Below are positions 26,641 to 39,995 of a DNA stretch of 64,000 nt, in pieces. Numbering within the stretch: the stretch's first letter is position 1; each line of letters opens with the position of its first letter. The DNA comes from Amblyornis subalaris (taxonomy: Eukaryota > Chordata > Aves > Passeriformes > Ptilonorhynchidae), in the NCBI GenBank assembly GCA_018881555.1, contig JACAXG010000018.1:2311561-2375560 (forward strand). The letters run 5' to 3'. The notes beneath the pieces are model-generated. The model was not told the origin of the DNA. It made no database searches and saw only the letters and a list, made by a program, of their open reading frames with translations. The position numbers and the translations under genes were made by a program.

Positions 26641-29600
26641 AGGATTTAGTTCCTTTATTTAAAAAAAACCAAAAGGTATCGGTGTGTTAAATTAAAGATC
26701 GATCTTATATGTAGAAGCCCTGATCCAGCAAACACATATGCTTATGAGTAATTTAACTGCATGAGTAACTTCATATAATTCAGTGGGTGAGAGAGAAGCT
26801 GTGATCCGTGGAGCTCCTGGTGTGGGTAAAGTTATTTGTGGGCACAACTGTTTGCAGGACTGGAGCCAAGTATAACACATATACAAATTCCCATCTAGAA
26901 GAAAAGGCAAATGAATATATAGTAAAAAACAATTACATGCTATTGAATATTCTGACAACTATATATTCAATAATATGTGCATGAACACAATTATGGGTTC
27001 AAAGACGCTCAGAACTAACTCCATAATAAATGGAGAGGTGGAATGAAACAGAGAAATGAAAGGAACACAGTGTAACTCTCTTCACGTCTGTTGAGATGTT
27101 TCTTAGATGCAATAAGTATACATAGGAAATATGCAAACAAAAAAAAGGGGGGTTGCGCTCAACTGCCATCTTTGGACACTGAATGCAGGTGTTGNGCTGT
27201 CTAAAGAGCACTTGTTTTGGTCTCGCCAGATGTTTTAGAGCACCTAAGGCATAAGCTCTAGAGATGTTCGGTGTGATCTATAAATAAGTGGGCATCTCTA
27301 AAGACTAAAGTTAAAACAGCCTTCTGCCACACTCAGGACCCTGACACAGAAATTACCTATGCATTTTCTACCAGGTAACTGCTAGTGAGAACATGAAAGC
27401 ATAACCAGGTTTCTCCTGTTGCTTGTTCTCCCTGTGATCCCCTCGGCTGTGCCCCAAATGCTGCAGAGGGAGATGGTTCCTGCCGAGGGAGAAGAGGGGC
27501 AATGCTTCAGGGCCCAGCAGGGAAAGAGGATGCTGCCCTGGGAGGTGGATGTGTTGGCTTTAAACTCTTCGTGGAGGGGAACCTGCTTGCTCTGCACTAG
27601 GCTGCTGTGTTCTGCTCCAGCTGTAACTTTTTAAGAAAGTGATGCTAACTGACCTACCTGATGTGGAATTCAGCACTTCCCAACAAGTGACTGCAGGTTG
27701 AATGCCTCCACACCCCCACTTTGAGCTGAGCTTCCTTGGGACACAGTCANGTAGCTGCTGAGTTTCTGGCTGTTCGGAGCTGGTGTCTTCAGGAAGCTGT
27801 GTATTCCAACACAGGAGCACCAACTGGTCCTAGATGGCAGAGAGCATGCCAAATTGCTCTCCAAGATGTAGACACCTGGAATTTACCTGTGCTCCAGGAC
27901 AAGCAGAATCCAAATGGCCATCAGCTCTCCCACAAAGCCAAACCCCTGCCTCTCCCCAAACCTCTCCAAACTTGGAGAGACTGGATAATTTCCTTTTTGG
28001 CCTGTCCTCCTTATTAAAATGTGTGTGAATACCTTCAGTCCCCCTGGGCCTGGCTGTGGAAGCATTAAACACTCTGCGAGTTCTCCTTATGAATTGCCAG
28101 TAAAATAGATGGTTTGCAAATGTTTATGTTCCCGCACTTATTTTGCCCCTATGAAATAAATACTGCTGCCAAGCACAATACAATGCACCCAATGTCTTCT
28201 GCAGTGTTCTTGCTGCTGTTCACTGTAAAATGCATCTTTAGGGGTGTGTTTCTACCTGTCCACCTCCCTGCCCCCCCAGCTATATTTTGGCAATCTCTAC
28301 ATGGAAGACATTTGTGTTTGCTTTGTTTACACCCTAGACATTCACGTCAGTTCCACTGCATGCTAACAGCCCATTTTTCCTTTGCACTATTTTTTTCCAT
28401 ACTTGTTTCTGAGTTTGCTCTCCCCTCTGGCTGAGGTTGGCTGTCTTATGTCCTGCACATCTCCTGAAGTCCCTCCACTCTGGATGCTGTTGCAGTATGG
28501 TAGGAATACTATAAAAGGTACAATTATTTTGCCAGCCTTTCTTCCTGGCGCATGCTCAGGATGCAAACAGCTGATGACGGGTCTTTTGTTCATATATATA
28601 GAATGTAAAGTATACAAATGGTTCCTTTCTGTTTACACGGGAGGAAAAGAATATGGACAAGCCTTAGTAAGCCCTTCTTTCTCACTTGCAATTAGAATTG
28701 AAACTAAAAGATCCTCTTCATATCAACACAGTTTTTTGATGGGGCAAGTGCTACTCTTTCCTTGGTGGCATNGTCACCTTACAGAGTTCAGTGTGCTCCG
28801 ACTTTCTAACCACTTCTCCCTTACCACACCCCTTTGGCCAGTGTAACCGTCAGCAAAGGCCGTGGCTCTAAATCTCATCAGGCAACTGATGCAGGCTTAA
28901 AAATGCCATGAAATGTTTTGTGACCCAGAGCCAAGGGGAATGGGGCTATGGGCAATGGAAGAAATGAAGAATGGGGATAATGAGGAACAGATAAGCTAGT
29001 ACCACCTGTAAAAGCCTCAAAACATGAAGCCACATCTTCAGGCACAATACAACCACTTCACAGGTTAATCAGGTGCTCATCACAGGCCTGAACATGCACA
29101 TACCTGTGCAAGCAGTGGTGCTGCTGCCACTGAGTTTATATTCGGGCTAAACACTCATGCAGGATGCAGGAAGATTCATCTGAAGGGACTAGCCAGTAAA
29201 AATAAGGGTTAATCATACCTGCAACAGAGAAAAGCTTTCTACTTGATCATCCAAAATAGTGACCCCCCTTTACGCAAGAATTACTTCACTCTTTTTTGAA
29301 TGTGAGCTAACTTTGCTTATCAGTACCCAAAAAGCAAGCCCCTGCAGGGTCCCCACTGACAAATACTACAAGGCAGTTGTGTCCTTTCGTCTGCTCTGAG
29401 TGCAGTAATTAGAGAGATGCAATTTTCCAGTAGTGCTTGACAGCCTACATCAAAGGCACAGAAACTGTTTCTGGACATTGAAAAGATAAAATTCTAATAG
29501 TAGCTGATGCCTCCTTCATTGCAGTTCAATGTAAACAGATGCTGCTGGTTTTGAAAGTATATGTTCACATCTGTCAAAGTATATGTATGGTAGCAGTGAT

Positions 29601-31899
29601 ATCTACTGTAGTAAAGGCTGATATTTACCATCACGTGTATATACTTGACTCAATCATCTCGATGGCATTAGCTGTATGTGTGCTTACACGTTCACAGATG
29701 TCTGTCTTTACATGTATATGCATACAAACACAAACACATGCATATGAATTAAATGGAAACTGTAACCCAATCTTAACCAGGGGTTTAAATGAATCGTAAT
29801 ACATACACACACTTACAAACACTGGGCTATATTTAACTTTCACATAAGCAGTGTAGAACTATTATCTTCTGAGGAGCTCTGCAGTCTATGAGTCAGCCCC
29901 AAACCCTCTTAGTTAGCCCGTGGAAAGACGCCACTGACTTTATTGGGCTTTGGACCATTCTGAAACCAATGGTTAACTGTCTCATATAACTTTCCCTTCC
30001 AGCAAACTTAAGATAAACTTAGATTCTAATTCCAACAACTCTATAATTTTTTCCAAACAAATTCCTTATGGAATGGAAATGTCCATTCTTGTTCTGGGCA
30101 TTTTTCAATGCTTTCGTGTTTCTTTGTTTTGAAAATTGATTCAGTCATGTTAAACATTATGCAAGCTTGAAAAAGATCACAGTCTCCAACTATGCGAAGT
30201 GAAATTCTCATGCATACATAGCTCAGAAATAAATGTCATTAGAAACTTCAAACTTGGCTAGTATTAAAGCCATCTTTGAGGAAGAGAAAAAAAAAATCAC
30301 ATTTGGAGAAATTCAGCCTGGTGTTTTAGAGGGTAAGAATAATTTAGGATTACATGTCCATCTCAGCTTTCTCATTTTATTATATGCCCTGTATAGCTTT
30401 CTCTTTGCTTTCCAGGTTTTTGGCATGGATTGATTTTGAGTATGTACTTGAAATATGCAATTATTTAGAGGGAAAATTAATATGCCTGCGTGGGGCTTCT
30501 TGAATTAAAGGGAGAACTGTCTAAAGATCTACATTTGAACTCTGAGCTAGTAAAGCTGTTAAATTCATCCTAATCCAGGTATCACAGCTGACAGAAATGT
30601 AGTTAAAATCATGTCATTTTTAAGAAATTACTCTTGAAGAATCTTTTGACTGCCAGTCCTCCTTTGAGTAATCTCTAAATTAAAAATCTGATTTAGAAAC
30701 TCATGACTAAGATTTCTGAATTCAGGTTTTGTACATGCAGTTAATGCTTAAGCTCTCTATAAAAATGTGGCTGTGCTATCACTAAAGACAGCTTGCATTT
30801 GGATTACTATTTATATCAATATCATTGGTGTCTGATATAAACGCTGTTGTGGAGACATCATGCTCCTTTCTGGCACTACAAGCTCTCAGCTGCTGGGCAT
30901 TTCATGGGGTACTCAAGTTTGGGTTCCCTGATAAGAGGCAACAGGGAACATCTCTGTTCAATAACCTACTGTCTGCATACTCAGGTAGNTGCCTACAGTC
31001 TTAATTCAGGGCAATTAATGCCTGAAGTGCTAAATTGTTTTGAAAACCACTGAATCCTGTTTCTCTCTGTGTCTATTCCAGTCCCACACCATATGTATTG
31101 TGTTTTGCAACCCTGTATTTTGTTTTACAAATAGAATTTAGTGTGTATTGTTTATATAGCCTCCTACCCAAAGAGAAGATTGACAATGTCACAGAAAGAA
31201 AAATCTTTGGTCAGACTGACAACATCTACAACATCCCACTGTCTCTTCTTGTGGTATACCACAGACTCGGTTTTCACAGTAAGTCCAAAGCCCATTACGA
31301 GGTTTTGAAAAGCATTTATGGCTTTTAGTGAGTACAGTGTGAGGAGCAGATGCTCTCCAGGACTAATGCACACAAGCTTGCCCATAATGTGAGGGCAAGT
31401 CTCAGAGCCTCCAGTCCTTTGCTGATGTAAATGGGAACAGGCCCATTGGCTTACATCTAAATGTAATGTAATGTAAGTCAATCACCCCTNGAGTTTTAAA
31501 GCATCCTTACTTCGGTATTTGTGTTAGCTGATATTTGCATAATAATGCCCAATGCACACAAAACATGGCATCAAAAGAAAGTTGCTCTTTCGCTCCAGCT
31601 TGTCTTTTGGAAATAATTCTCTTTTCCTCTATTCCTGAGAGCTTCCCCACACCACTTGCAGTCTTCCAGCTCACACATTTTTGCCATCCTTTGCTACTAG
31701 ACCTCTTTCCCTGATGCTGCCACTTCCTTTCTTTCTGATATGCAAATGAAGGCTGAATTATAGCAAAACCTCTAAATACTGATTCCCCTGAGTGCTGTTT
31801 CTATTTCTACCCTTACACCGGGCACCAACAGTGGTGGTCAGAAGGTCTTGGATGTGTTTGTCGTTATACATTACTTATTTCTCCAGTATATATCGAGTG

Positions 31900-32110
31900 C
31901 ACCCCCCACCCTGCCTGTTGCTTTGTGCCCGATAAAAAACACTACAAAAGCATTGCTCAATTAGTCTGAAATGAATATTTTGTTCGGGCCGCATTGTTTT
32001 GTGCCTGGCTGCCCGAACCTCAGCTCTGTGCAGTGCTAATCGCTGTGACTCCCGTGCCCTGTTGTTTGCCCCAAATTTGATGAGAATGGACCATAGACAT
32101 GGAATCAATC
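31900..32110. promoter_or_regulatory. Candidate regulatory block, MSX1 3' flank
   Basis: The block contains CAATTAG (31958-31964) followed by TGAAATGAAT, a string shared with the repeated 12-mer upstream of MSX1, and an 8-bp inverted repeat GTTCGGGC...GCCCGAAC (31982-32018). It is non-repetitive, with no convincing frame. Confidence 0.28.
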
Positions 32111-32289
32111 TCAGATTTTAAACATTGCTCTTACAAAACTCTCTGCCCAAGGTTTGTCTCACAGCTCACTAGCAAGGCCTGTATTACTGAACCGGGTAGC
32201 TTTGATTGCTGTATGACATATGAAAGAGATTTGTTTCTCTTCTACCAGGCTAAGCAAGAAGAAATGCTAAGAGTGTTGTTCACACCGTC

Positions 32290-32480
32290 CTGAGAACTGG
32301 CTGTGGGCCGAGGGGACCCGCAGCACACCGGGCAGCGGCGCACGGGACGAGCCGGCTGCAGGCGCTCACCTCGCGGGAGGAGCTTGGCTCCGTGCGCAGT
32401 GGGATCCTCAGCTGCGCCGCTTCCCCTGACGAAAAGGACAGCTTGGCACGGGGGGTTTATTGCACGTTCCTGGTCGCACG
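32290..32480. other. Small CpG-enriched patch
   Basis: This short GC/CpG-rich segment in AT-rich DNA is the first of several such patches running towards MSX1. No gene is recognised in it. Confidence 0.4.
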
Positions 32481-32980
32481 AGGGAGACTGCGTCCAGGTA
32501 GCTGCCTCCTCGCTTTCTCTTTAATCACTGCAGGGTGGGAACCGGATCCAGCCTGGAGGGGTAAAAGATCTCTGAGATGAAGAAGTACAATGGAGCAGAG
32601 TTAATGTCAATCGGTTTACTGCTGTAAGCAAATCACTACCACATCCCTCTGTGCAGCATGTTACAATTTACAACTCGTAGTTAAATGAGACAGAGCTGTT
32701 GCTTCTGGTTCTGCCTCCAGCTTCTCCTGCCACAGAGCTGGACAGACAATGGGTCCGTGTTGCAGAAGGGGCCTCGAGCCAGCCTCAAGGAGCTGTGTTG
32801 CAATGCCCATTATCGCAATGCCTCATTTTTAGGCTCCCTGCTGTGGAACAGATTGCTCAGGCCGGGGACAGACACCACTGTGCTTCACATAAGGTGTGGA
32901 GAGACTTAAAAGCTAATAAAAGGAAATTTCAGGAGTCCACATAATACTCAGGTTAGAGTAGATTTATTCCACTAGATATA

Positions 32981-32991
32981 TGTGTGTGTGT

Positions 32992-33030
<39 letters not shown>
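32981..33030. repeat. (TG)n then (TAGA)n microsatellite
   Basis: A short TG run is followed by about nine uninterrupted TAGA units (32993-33030). The purity suggests length polymorphism. Confidence 0.97.
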
Positions 33031-33299
33031 TACAACACAGGTGTCTCTTTCTGCCACAGACTCCCTTACAGTTCAGTACAGAAGTCACATCAACCTGCTT
33101 TTTGTGGAGAACTAGAGAGTGAGTGAGCCACCTCATTACATCCAGGAGCTCAATGCCTACAGTATATTATATCCCAAGCAGTGGGAGACTTACTCACCAG
33201 TCACCACTCTGCTGGATTTAATTTGGACGGCCCCGTGACTGCTATGAGGAGTGTCCTGGTCTCAAGGCTACTTATGCAGCTGCTTTTTCTTGCTCTCTC

Positions 33300-33400
33300 T
33301 GGCCACCTCCCTGTCTAATATAAAATCAAATGTATCATTAGACGAGACGAAGAGCAATTACCTCTGACTCTCTAATAACGGGTGATCGGTATTTTCACTT
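33300..33400. promoter_or_regulatory. Candidate regulatory block with MSX-type site, MSX1 3' flank
   Basis: The block contains CAATTAC (33355-33361; GTAATTG on the minus strand, MSX consensus) and a 15-mer CTCTCTAATAACGGG (33368-33382) that also occurs at 40711-40725 upstream of MSX1. It is non-repetitive. Confidence 0.33.
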
Positions 33401-34899
33401 TGCATACAGAACACCTGAATTCAGCTGTTTACCTAAAATCAGGCAGTACCGAGGAGTTAGTGCCAAGCATCCCATTACCTCATGAAGGTGTCCAGCCAGT
33501 TTGTTGAGCAGACATTTCATTTCCCAGACTTTTAGAAAGAAGGTCCGATGTGACTCAGGAGATTCACACAAAATGACGAGCCTGGATTTAAGCATATGAG
33601 CACTACCGAGAAGCACTCACCCCCTCCCCTTCTCCTGGCCTTTACAATGGGTAAGTTAGGCAGCTTCCCTGTTTTGCCTCTGACTTCTGAAGGTTCTGTT
33701 CTCAGGCACAATCCTGAGCAGCAGGAGGCTGCTGCTGCGCCTAACTCGCTGCCCTAACTTTGGAAAGCAAGCTTTTACGCTCCCAATTCGCTTGAGCGCT
33801 ACGGAAAACGTTCAATAAAGCATTCATCGGGGCACCGATTCGTGTTTCAAGTGAAAAAGTGAGTTCGGAAAGAAACTCCCAAACCACCAGAAATTCAAAG
33901 CAGATGACAAATCTACGGTTTAACCAAAGATTTCCCCAGTAGCCACCTTCTCTGTAGCTAAAGGTGAAGAAGAGCCTTTCCTTGCTTGTTAAGCGCTCAG
34001 CCGGCGCTGTGTGCCCTTCTCCCTCAGCCCCAGCCCGAGCCGGGCGCAATTCCGCGGCGTTCCCAGACGGGGCTCTCGAGCTTGCACGGAGCCGGGAGGA
34101 TGCGACCGGGGGCTGCCCCCGTGTGCGGGTAATGGAGTCGTTCCTCTCTTTTGTGGGAATAAGAGTAGAAAAATGGCTTCTCTTTTATTTTGTATGTGTT
34201 TCTGCGGGTGCTCGCTCCCTCTCCGTGCTCTGGCTACCGTGAGCTTTATTTCCTACGCTCCGTGGAAAGTGTCGCACCAAGGCGCTATCGCTTTCCCACG
34301 GCAGAGTCAGCCTCGGCCGTGAGTCCGTGGTGGTACGTGGATGTGCGCGGGGCCCCTTTGCTTTCTCTCGTCTGTCTGCCGAGGCTCTCTAGGAGTGTGT
34401 GTGGAGATATGCATGGAGGGGAGGGGGGTACCGGCGTGACTGGGGAGGGGTGGCGGGGGAGAAGGGAGTTATTAGGAAACTTTGCTTTGGCTACTCTCTA
34501 TCCTTGGGGCTGCGTGGCGCCAGCACCCTCAAGTTGAAAGGAAAACAGCCATTCTCACTTCCAACTGCCCACTGAGATCCTTAAGGCGACAAAGACACAA
34601 AAGTGAGTTTTATTTGCTGGTAAGCCAGAGGCAAGAAAAAAGAAAAGCCAATTCCCCCTTAAAAAGAGCCGACAAATCCTTTTTGCTCTTTTGTGTGAGC
34701 TTTTCCTATTCACATGGAGCGTTCATCCGTGTGATTCCCAACTTATTGTCATTACTTAGTTATTAATTGTTCTCATCTGGGTTTAATTGAGCAACCAAGG
34801 ACTTTAGCCCAAGGGTCAGGGGGAAAACTTAAAGCAAAGACATGTTCAATAGGAATCCTGCGCTTCGAATATCCATCCCGAGTTTACATAATGTAAGAA

Positions 34900-35260
34900 A
34901 AAAAAAAAAAATACAGAGACAAAGCGGAGAGATGAAAGGGTCCCGCTTTGCCCAGAGCCCCGCGCCGCAGCGCCCAAAGGTGCCGGCGAAGGGGAGCGGT
35001 GCTTGCGGGGAGCCAGCTCAAAGCAGTTCTCTCTGTTTAAAATCTCTCTCGGATTTTTAAGGGCATCTTTACAGGATAAACCCGGCCTGCTGCGCGATTA
35101 GATCTTCTCCCCAAACCCGCGGTCTAATCGCGCAGAGGCTAAGTTTATCTCCAGCCTTTTTCTGCCAGAGACACAACGTGGGAAAAAGTCAGCATAGCGC
35201 TTTCCCGCTCCAGCGCGGTGTTGGGCGCTGGGGTCAGGATCACAGACACTGTCATTTGCA
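34900..35260. other. CpG-enriched patch with perfect 13-bp inverted repeat, MSX1 3' flank
   Basis: This GC-rich patch contains CTGCGCGATTAGA (35090-35102) and its exact reverse complement TCTAATCGCGCAG (35123-35135). Inside the arms a T-G wobble pair and a C-G pair could extend the stem, leaving a loop of about 16 nt. Poly-A runs flank the patch at about 34898-34911 and in the A-rich stretch 35300-35375. Confidence 0.7.
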
Positions 35261-35299
35261 CGGAGAAAAGAAATGATTGGAAAATAAAGCCAAAGGGGT

Positions 35300-35375
35300 T
35301 GGGAAAAAAAAAGTAAAAAAAAAAAACCAAACCCAAACTGAAAATAAAAACACAAAAAAACCACAAAAACCCCAA
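35300..35375. repeat. A-rich low-complexity tract
   Basis: Poly-A runs are broken by CC, CAC and GT on the plus strand. Translated ORFs through it (poly-Lys on one strand, poly-Phe on the other) are artefacts of composition. Confidence 0.85.
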
Positions 35376-35479
35376 ACTCACCCCAGCTCAAAAATGGGCG
35401 GCCAGAGCGGAGAGAGAGATGAGAAGGGGGGGATTAGAGCAGAGAACTCTGGAGAAAGTGACTGTGTTCAGGTATGTTG

Positions 35480-35650
35480 TTTCGCTGAGTTATTGAAAGC
35501 ATCATTGATATTTAGGAGATGATAAAAGTCCCGCCTCGCCCCCAGCTACAGTCTCGCTGGAGCCACAGTGCCTGCAGAAGATTGCCGAGCCTCATTACAG
35601 CAATTATTTTCCTTCTAACTTTGCTTCAACCTTAACGTTTTAAATTGCTG
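35480..35650. promoter_or_regulatory. Candidate regulatory block in the MSX1 3' flank
   Basis: This non-repetitive sequence includes ATCATTGATATTTAGG, TCATTACAGCAATTATTTTCC and TTAAATTGCTGG, lying between the inverted-repeat patch and the 3' CpG island. The motifs are homeodomain-like. The call is tentative. Confidence 0.28.
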
Positions 35651-35761
35651 GAAATGAAAGCAGCAGGGTGGGGGGTTGGGGGGAAAGACAGAAAAAAAAG
35701 ATATAAAGAGTCACAATTTTTCAGCTGCCATTCCTTGAGCACAAAGATAAGGTCCGAAATT

Positions 35762-35790
35762 TAAAAAAAAAAAAAAAAGAAAAGAGAAAA
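35762..35790. repeat. Poly-A/AG tract
   Basis: A run of A of about 16 bases is followed by GAAAAGAGAAAAG just outside the 3'-flank CpG island. It is a simple sequence. Confidence 0.85.
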
Positions 35791-35829
35791 GGGGGAAACC
35801 AGTACTCTGTCTTACCCGAGGGATCCGCC

Positions 35830-36210
35830 AAACCAAACCGGGTGGAGCGGCGCACTGAGGGGGCTCAGGGCGCAGCCAGCGGGGAGCGCGGCAAAGCGGC
35901 GGCACCGGTGCCGGCGGGATCGGCAGGCGCGGAGCAGCGCGGCCGGGGCTGCGAGTCCGCCGCCCTCCTCCGCGGGGTCCTCGGCCGTCGCCAGCGGTTT
36001 CCATGGGGCCGTGGTCGACCGGTTTCAAGCGAAGCCAGCTACCGAGAACTGCGGGGCGCTCGAAGCCCCGAGGACGGGCAGGAGACACGGCGCCGAGCGG
36101 TCCCGACCGTCATTCCCGCGGGTCCCACCGGCTGCCGGGCCCGCACTCGTGCCCAACACCATGGTCCCCCACACCTCCATCCCCCTACCCATCGGCTCCG
36201 GCGCTGACAC
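35830..36210. promoter_or_regulatory. CpG island in the MSX1 3' flank
   Basis: About 380 bp of dense CpG lies about 0.6 kb beyond the MSX1 poly(A) signal. The ORFs through it look like random CpG-island translation. An island here could be a promoter for a transcript antisense to MSX1 (plus strand) or part of a Polycomb-type island cluster. No transcript evidence is available. Confidence 0.6.
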
Positions 36211-36814
36211 TGCCTCGCCATTAGCGTGCTTTATCCCTTTCTTTAGCACCACCCGAACCGCGACAGCCCCGTCTTCCCCCCGCCACCCCAAATCCCTGTG
36301 CTCCTTTTCCCCGAATAACACCGGCCTGCAAAAGGAGCTCTGGAGAAAGCCCTTGATCTCGCGCTAGGCTTGGCACCGAGATATGGAACCTGCCACACCA
36401 TCCCCAGTCTCCACAGCCAGCGGGGGCTGCAGCCGGGAGCTTCCCAGACAGAGGCACCTGGAAGGGAGAGGAGCAACTTTTTCCTAGGGCTAAGGAAACC
36501 GGGCCGATCCCGAAGCTGCTGGGGGGAGCAGCAGCGATCACACACACCCTCAAGGCAGGGATACAGTGAGAACTGCTGGCAAGGAGCAGTGGGGGAAAGG
36601 AAACCTCAAACAGCTGTGAGGACAGGGTAGCTCTGAGATACACAGAAAGTTGAAAACTCAGCCGATGTCTTACCATCCAAGGCTGAAGTCTCCTGGAGAA
36701 GAGGGAAAAATGGCTAGTATAGCCAGTTCCTCTCTCATCCCCCGACACACAAATTTTGTCTCTTCTTCTGTCACCCCCAATAAGGCAAAGAGCGAGCAAA
36801 CAAACTGCATCAAA

Positions 36815-37386
36815 GAGTAGCTTAAAATTAATTTATTTAACAAATATAGCTATAATATAAATGATAATAAAATTTCAAATATACAGTATATTACATAGTA
36901 CACAGAGCCCCTTCCAAAGGAGCTGGTGGAGGAACCAAGACAGGTAACAGGCAGCGCTGTTACACAGGGACGGGAAAGGCCGTTTTACACGTCTGCCTCT
37001 TGACCTTACACCTTGCAGAAAAGTAACAGAAACGTCCTGTCTTTCAGTCCCCTTTTTCCATTTCTCTTCCACAGTTTCTTCCCTCATGGTGGGGGGCTCT
37101 CTCAGCGCTGCCAGCCAGACCCAGGGAAGCATGGCACAGTTGGTCCTTCACCACTCTGTGCCAGGAAGGAGCTGGGGCTATGCCTCACGCTTCGGTCAGC
37201 TCCCCAAGACTGCTGAGGAGATCAGAGGGGGAAGCCAAGAGGTCAAGCAGAGCCAGACTGGAGAAGTCTCTGCCACAGAGTCCATGGGAAAGTCCACAGA
37301 GAAGAGCCAGAGGAGCAGGGAGGGAGCGCGTGTGGAGCCGCCGGGAGCAGACAGTGAGAAGGGCTGGGCTCGGCTCANCTCGGGGT
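36815..37386 (-). other. MSX1: MSX1 3' untranslated region (end approximate)
   Basis: Downstream of the stop codon the minus strand runs about 550 nt to a canonical AATAAA. The last 100 nt or so are very AT-rich, which suits a regulated 3' UTR. The cleavage site is inferred at about 15-25 nt past the signal and cannot be fixed from sequence alone. An AATAAA also occurs on the opposite strand at 36866-36871, which could serve an antisense transcript. Confidence 0.7.
36832..36837 (-). terminator. MSX1: MSX1 polyadenylation signal AATAAA
   Basis: A canonical AATAAA lies on the minus strand about 550 nt after the MSX1 stop. A T/G-rich stretch (GATGCAGTTTGTTTGC) follows about 20-40 nt downstream, as expected for the CstF-binding element. 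No other canonical hexamer was noticed on this strand between the stop and this point. Confidence 0.75.
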
Positions 37387-39293
<1,907 letters not shown>

Positions 39294-39747
39294 TCGGGGG
39301 AGGCGGCGAGAACCGTGGGGTTTGCATCCAGGGGCTCCGCTCCTGCTTCTCAGGGCTTTCTGCCTTGACGAGCGTGTCTTCGGGCAGCTTGACCAGTCCC
39401 CCGACGGAGAAGTGCCCGCCGAGGGGCAGCGGGGAAGGCGGCGCCTCCGCCGTCAGCGGGCCCAGGCGGGGGCTGAGGCTGGCGCGGGCGGCCGCCCCAG
39501 CGCCCGGGGGGGGCCCGGCACCCTCGGGTGCGTCCCTGCCTCCCGGCTTCCTATGGTCGGCCATGAGCGCCTCTACGCTGAACGGCAGGAGAGACGGGGA
39601 GACCTTCGGCTTGTCGCTTTCCTCCTCCCCGCCCATCGCCGCCGCGACGGGGAGCGCGCCACCGCCGGGACTGCTGAAAGCGGATGCGGGCAGCTCGTCG
39701 CTGCGGACCCCGGTGGGCGCGGCGGTCATATCCACAGCCGGGGCCAT
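39294..39747 (-). CDS. MSX1: MSX1 exon 1 coding part (homeobox transcription factor MSX1, residues 1-151 plus first base of codon 152)
   Basis: This exon encodes the N-terminal half of MSX1, a nuclear homeodomain repressor. The ATG at 39747-39745 is the first in-frame ATG, and the reading frame above it has no ATG back to at least 39897. The protein starts [16 protein letters not shown], as MSX1 does. An eh1-like Groucho/TLE-binding motif, [10 protein letters not shown], covers about residues 55-64. A Pro/Gly/Ala-rich linker follows, and then a Trp-containing motif, [15 protein letters not shown], near residues 136-150 just before the splice. The exon ends CCCCCGA followed by GTAAGT (donor GT at 39293-39292), a consensus donor. 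The last base, A, joins GG of exon 2 to make AGG (Arg152). Start context is weak (T at -3, G at +4), and a second ATG at codon 7 has G at -3. Assignment to MSX1 is strong; the exact start used in vivo is less certain. Confidence 0.96.
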
Positions 39748-39936
39748 GCAGGGGCGGCCCGCCGTCGCCACCGCAGCGCCGGGCGGGAGCGGACGCCGCC
39801 GCTCATGGGGCCGGGGCGCGGGGGGCGCGTGCAGCCGTCGGCGCGCTCCAGCCCCGCGGCGGCGGCGCCGCCTGATAAAGCGGCGCGGGGGCGGCACCGC
39901 CCAACCAGCGCGCGGGGGGCGNGGCGGCGCCGCCCC

Positions 39937-39941
39937 ATTGG
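39937..39941 (-). promoter_or_regulatory. MSX1: CCAAT box upstream of MSX1
   Basis: The minus strand reads AGCCAATGG here, a good NF-Y-type CCAAT context. It lies about 190 bp upstream of the MSX1 ATG and about 60 bp upstream of the TTTATC sequence, a normal distance for a promoter element. It sits in GC-rich DNA where CCAAT would be rare by chance. Confidence 0.55.
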
Positions 39942-39995
39942 CTGCGGCCCCGGCAGCGCGCGGGGGGGGCGGGCCGGGAGCGTCGCGAGTGCCTC

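Larger units (their letters stand above)
17031..31899. other. Gene-free intergenic DNA on the 3' side of MSX1
   Basis: Nothing coding was recognised. It holds the doubtful CR1 remnant near 21.1 kb, a 17-bp duplication at 23.7 kb and the TAATTA palindrome block at 26.4-26.6 kb. I looked for exons of CYTL1, expected beyond MSX1 by vertebrate synteny, and found none. Short exons could have been missed by eye. Confidence 0.65.

Noticed and set aside
1..36000. Search for CYTL1 exons on the MSX1 3' side
   Set aside because: No segment resembling the CYTL1 cysteine-containing exons was recognised by eye; a translated search would settle it.
36221..36799. 192-codon minus-strand open frame downstream of MSX1
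   Set aside because: It lies beyond the MSX1 poly(A) signal in GC-rich flank, shows no recognisable domain, and has no promoter or splice support.
39748..39897. N-terminal extension of MSX1 to 39897
   Set aside because: The upstream frame is open but begins at GTG, not ATG, and reads through the likely 5' UTR as Arg/Pro-rich sequence unlike MSX1.
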